A DNA stretch of 64,000 nucleotides from Oceanobacillus halophilus (GTDB lineage: Bacteria > Bacillota > Bacilli > Bacillales > Amphibacillaceae): assembly GCF_003628505.1 (NCBI RefSeq), contig NZ_RBZP01000004.1, positions 1-64,000 of the forward strand. The letters are read 5' to 3'. A program made the position numbers and the translations under genes. The notes below the pieces were generated by a model. The model saw only the letters and a program-made list of their open reading frames with translations, searched no databases and had not been told where the DNA came from. This document shows positions 61,824-64,000 of this stretch, in pieces; position 1 is the stretch's first letter, and every line of letters begins with the position of its first letter.

Positions 61824-63713
61824 ATGAATAGAAAATCTATTATTTTTACATTGTTAGGTGTTTTAACAATTGGTGTGGCCATATTTTTTACTGTACAAGT
61901 CGTACAGTCCGAATCACCCACTGATAGTTTCGAGTTAGCCGAAGAGGCGCTGGATAACGAAGAATACGAGAAAAGCGTTGAACTTTTCAAAGAGATACTA
62001 AAAGAGGATGCTTCAAACACAGAGGCTCGTATCGGTTTAGCAAGTGCTTATATGGGACTTTCGAAATACGATGATGCAATTGATACTTTAAATGAAGGCA
62101 TCAGACTAAAACCGAAAGAAACCCAATTCTATTATTTCCTATCATTAGCTTACGAAGGAAAGAGCGATTTACCTGGAGCGATTAATGCGTTTGAAGAAGG
62201 TATAGATGCAACAAATGATACAGCACTCACAGAATTATTCGAGCTACTAGAATCTAATCTCGAGATAGCAGTGGAAAGACATTACGTGCAAGCTGGACAT
62301 AATCGAAACCTTGTCCTAGAGTGGACAAAGAATGATGGATCTGTAATCCCAGTAGAAGCTGAATGGGAAGTTGATGATCCATCCCAAGGGGAACTAGATA
62401 ATACCACCACCACTTCCGTTACATTTACTGCAGAGGAAACAGGTACAGCAGAAATCACTGCAACAGTTGGCTCAATTACGAAAGAAACCGAACTACATAT
62501 TGAAGAACAAGTAGTAGAAGAAATGAACGTTACACCTGAAGAAATTGATCCACTTTCTATAGGTCAAGAAATAGCAGTATCCGTAACGGGTGTAGATGCT
62601 GATGGCGAAGAGATGGAGATTAACCCAGAATGGGCAACTAGTGAGGATATTGTTAAGTTTTCCGATACGGAAGGTCAGCAAGTTTCAATAGAAACAACTG
62701 ATGAAGGAATATCTACTATCACTTTAACTTATCAAGAATTAGAAGAAGAGATTAATCTAGTTGTCGAAGGCGAAAATAAACATATCAAAACCGATACAGA
62801 GGGACAAGGAACGGTTACGGTCTCCCCTAATGAAACGACTTACACTACTGGAAGCGAGGTAACACTTGAAGCCAATCCCGCTGCAGGTTGGGAATTTGTT
62901 CGCTGGGATGGAGATGTAACAGGAACTAATAACCCTCTAAGCATCACGGTTGAGAACAGTATGTCAGTCAAAGCCATTTTCAAAGAAACCGGTCATCATG
63001 AACTAACTCTTTCCATCTCAGGTGGAGGTAACATTCTCCGGGATAGTTTAAATTCCACTTATGCAGATAACGAGACAATCACTCTTGTCGCTCAAGCTGA
63101 TGCTGGTTGGAAGTTTAGCGGATGGAGAGGCAGCGTTAGTGGAAGTAATTCGAGGATTAACGTGTTGATGGATGGGGATAAGGATATTCAGGCTGTGTTT
63201 GTGAGGGACGGAGTATCGTATGATAGTTCTGAAAGTGCAGGATCAAACAGTACGTCAAACAACTCGAAAGATAGTAGCAGTAAATCTAATTCTGAATCCA
63301 GTTCTAAATCTAAGAAAGATAAAAAAGAAGATACTAAGAATAACGATTCAAGTCCAAAAGACGACTCCAATAATTCAACAGATAAAGAAGATAATAAAGA
63401 AAAGGAAGAAATTGAAGAAGAGAAACCTGAACAGTCACCTGATGAAGAAAAGGAAGTACCAGTTTATTCTCTGACTACGGAAGTGAAAGGTAAGGGTATG
63501 ATTACCGCTTCTCAAACAAGTGCTAAGGAAGGCTCTACAATTAGAGTAGAAGCACACCCAGCAGAAGGAATGATTTTTGCCGGCTGGATAGGTGACCTCC
63601 TTGGAAATGCTAAATCTAGAACTATTACGATGAACGGAAATAAAAAAGTGATTGCTATTTTCGAGCCAGACCCCGCTGTAAATAATAATAGCGAAGATTC
63701 AACCGACGACTAA
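61824..63713 (+). CDS. Exported TPR / Big-like / InlB B-repeat protein
   Basis: The 629-residue protein has an N-terminal membrane or signal segment (residues ~5-26), TPR helices (~34-140; LAEEALDNEEYEKSVELFKE), two Big-like beta domains (~170-340), then two InlB-type B-repeats (WEFVRWDGDVTGTNNPLSIT; WKFSGWRGSVSG), a ~90-residue Ser/Lys/Asp/Glu low-complexity linker and a third B-repeat (MIFAGWIGDLLGNAKS). It has no LPXTG or other wall anchor, so membrane tethering by the N-terminus is likely. It may bind wall or matrix polymer. ATG at 61824 follows AGAGGGG. Confidence 0.8.
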   Translation: MNRKSIIFTLLGVLTIGVAIFFTVQVVQSESPTDSFELAEEALDNEEYEKSVELFKEILKEDASNTEARIGLASAYMGLSKYDDAIDTLNEGIRLKPKETQFYYFLSLAYEGKSDLPGAINAFEEGIDATNDTALTELFELLESNLEIAVERHYVQAGHNRNLVLEWTKNDGSVIPVEAEWEVDDPSQGELDNTTTTSVTFTAEETGTAEITATVGSITKETELHIEEQVVEEMNVTPEEIDPLSIGQEIAVSVTGVDADGEEMEINPEWATSEDIVKFSDTEGQQVSIETTDEGISTITLTYQELEEEINLVVEGENKHIKTDTEGQGTVTVSPNETTYTTGSEVTLEANPAAGWEFVRWDGDVTGTNNPLSITVENSMSVKAIFKETGHHELTLSISGGGNILRDSLNSTYADNETITLVAQADAGWKFSGWRGSVSGSNSRINVLMDGDKDIQAVFVRDGVSYDSSESAGSNSTSNNSKDSSSKSNSESSSKSKKDKKEDTKNNDSSPKDDSNNSTDKEDNKEKEEIEEEKPEQSPDEEKEVPVYSLTTEVKGKGMITASQTSAKEGSTIRVEAHPAEGMIFAGWIGDLLGNAKSRTITMNGNKKVIAIFEPDPAVNNNSEDSTDD

Positions 63714-63765
63714 GAAAATGGGGCTGGGACATAACTAAAGTGTTTAAATCAGAAAACGAACAATG

Positions 63766-64000
63766 TGCTAAATAACGGAGGAAATATACGTAGACTCCTT
63801 GAAAAAAGAAGACCACTTTTTTCTGCGTGCGATGTTTCACTGCCGAAGCGTTCCTTGTCCTGCGGGAAGAAGAGCATCGGTGATACTGCGTAGTGAGGGA
63901 ACTACTTGAATACTCTTCCCTGCTCCCTTGCGCCGAGGAAGCCCGCTTCAAAGCATCACTGGAAGACGCAGGCGCACACGCTTTTCAGCACGAAGGAGGC
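63766..64000. repeat. Dispersed Bacillaceae intergenic repeat, copy 2
   Basis: ACGTAGACTCCTTGAAAA, CTTGTCCTGCGGGAAGAAGA and GCATCGGTGATACTGCG match copy 1. After ~63902 the two copies diverge. It runs to the window edge. Confidence 0.7.

Overview
The window looks like the chromosome of a low-GC, spore-forming, motile Bacillaceae bacterium (Oceanobacillus/Virgibacillus/Gracilibacillus-like; genus not settled). The grounds are a GerK-type germinant receptor operon, a ComK homologue, a sigma-D-type flagellin promoter, strong AGGAGG ribosome sites and Bacillus-type exopolysaccharide (EPS) regulators. No rRNA or tRNA gene was seen.

Region 1 (1-9.8 kb): an IS4-type transposase tail, a DnaD-like gene with a sigma-70 factor, a small HTH gene, comK and a small gene of unknown function. 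A free-standing LAGLIDADG endonuclease gene follows, convergent with a flagellin gene (hag) that is split by two group I introns. Removing the introns restores a 352-residue flagellin. The hag leader carries a sigma-D promoter and two CsrA-type GGA hairpins. A ComM(YifB)-RAYT transposase pair ends the region.

Region 2 (9.8-34.5 kb): an accessory region littered with two repeat types, called R and L here. It holds several type I toxin-antitoxin cassettes of two families (a holin-like 'TYEA' family and a 'METFLE' family), both intact and decayed. It also holds a second ComM-RAYT pair and IS remnants (ISLre2, IS3, tyrosine recombinase). Other genes are an alcohol dehydrogenase, a DASS dicarboxylate transporter followed by a wrecked 2-oxoglutarate dehydrogenase gene with an internal inversion, the gerK operon, a coiled-coil protein, a DUF5677-like protein, a two-gene HipA-like kinase/DUF3037 operon and a small membrane-anchored protein. 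R and L copies sit at the edges of toxin cassettes and broken genes.

Region 3 (34.8-59.7 kb, all minus strand): a complete Wzx/Wzy-type EPS cluster. Transcription order is polymerisation regulators (CapA/CapB/YwqE-like), a UDP-GlcNAc 4,6-dehydratase-like enzyme, galU, a pilin-like gene, an aminotransferase, the initiating sugar transferase, a GNAT, a FemAB-like protein, glycosyltransferases and a pyruvyltransferase, then the EpsG-like polymerase, flippase, rmlACDB, ugd, a UDP-glucuronate 4-epimerase-like gene and galE. The enzyme set predicts a polymer with a 4-amino-dideoxy sugar at the reducing end plus rhamnose, uronic acid and a pyruvyl substituent. A 900-bp tandem-repeat region lies upstream of the aminotransferase operon.

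Region 4 (59.7-64 kb): a NERD-domain nuclease-like gene bracketed by degenerate 21-22 bp repeat arrays, then a secreted or membrane-anchored protein with TPR, Big-like and InlB-type repeats, and a dispersed Bacillaceae intergenic repeat.
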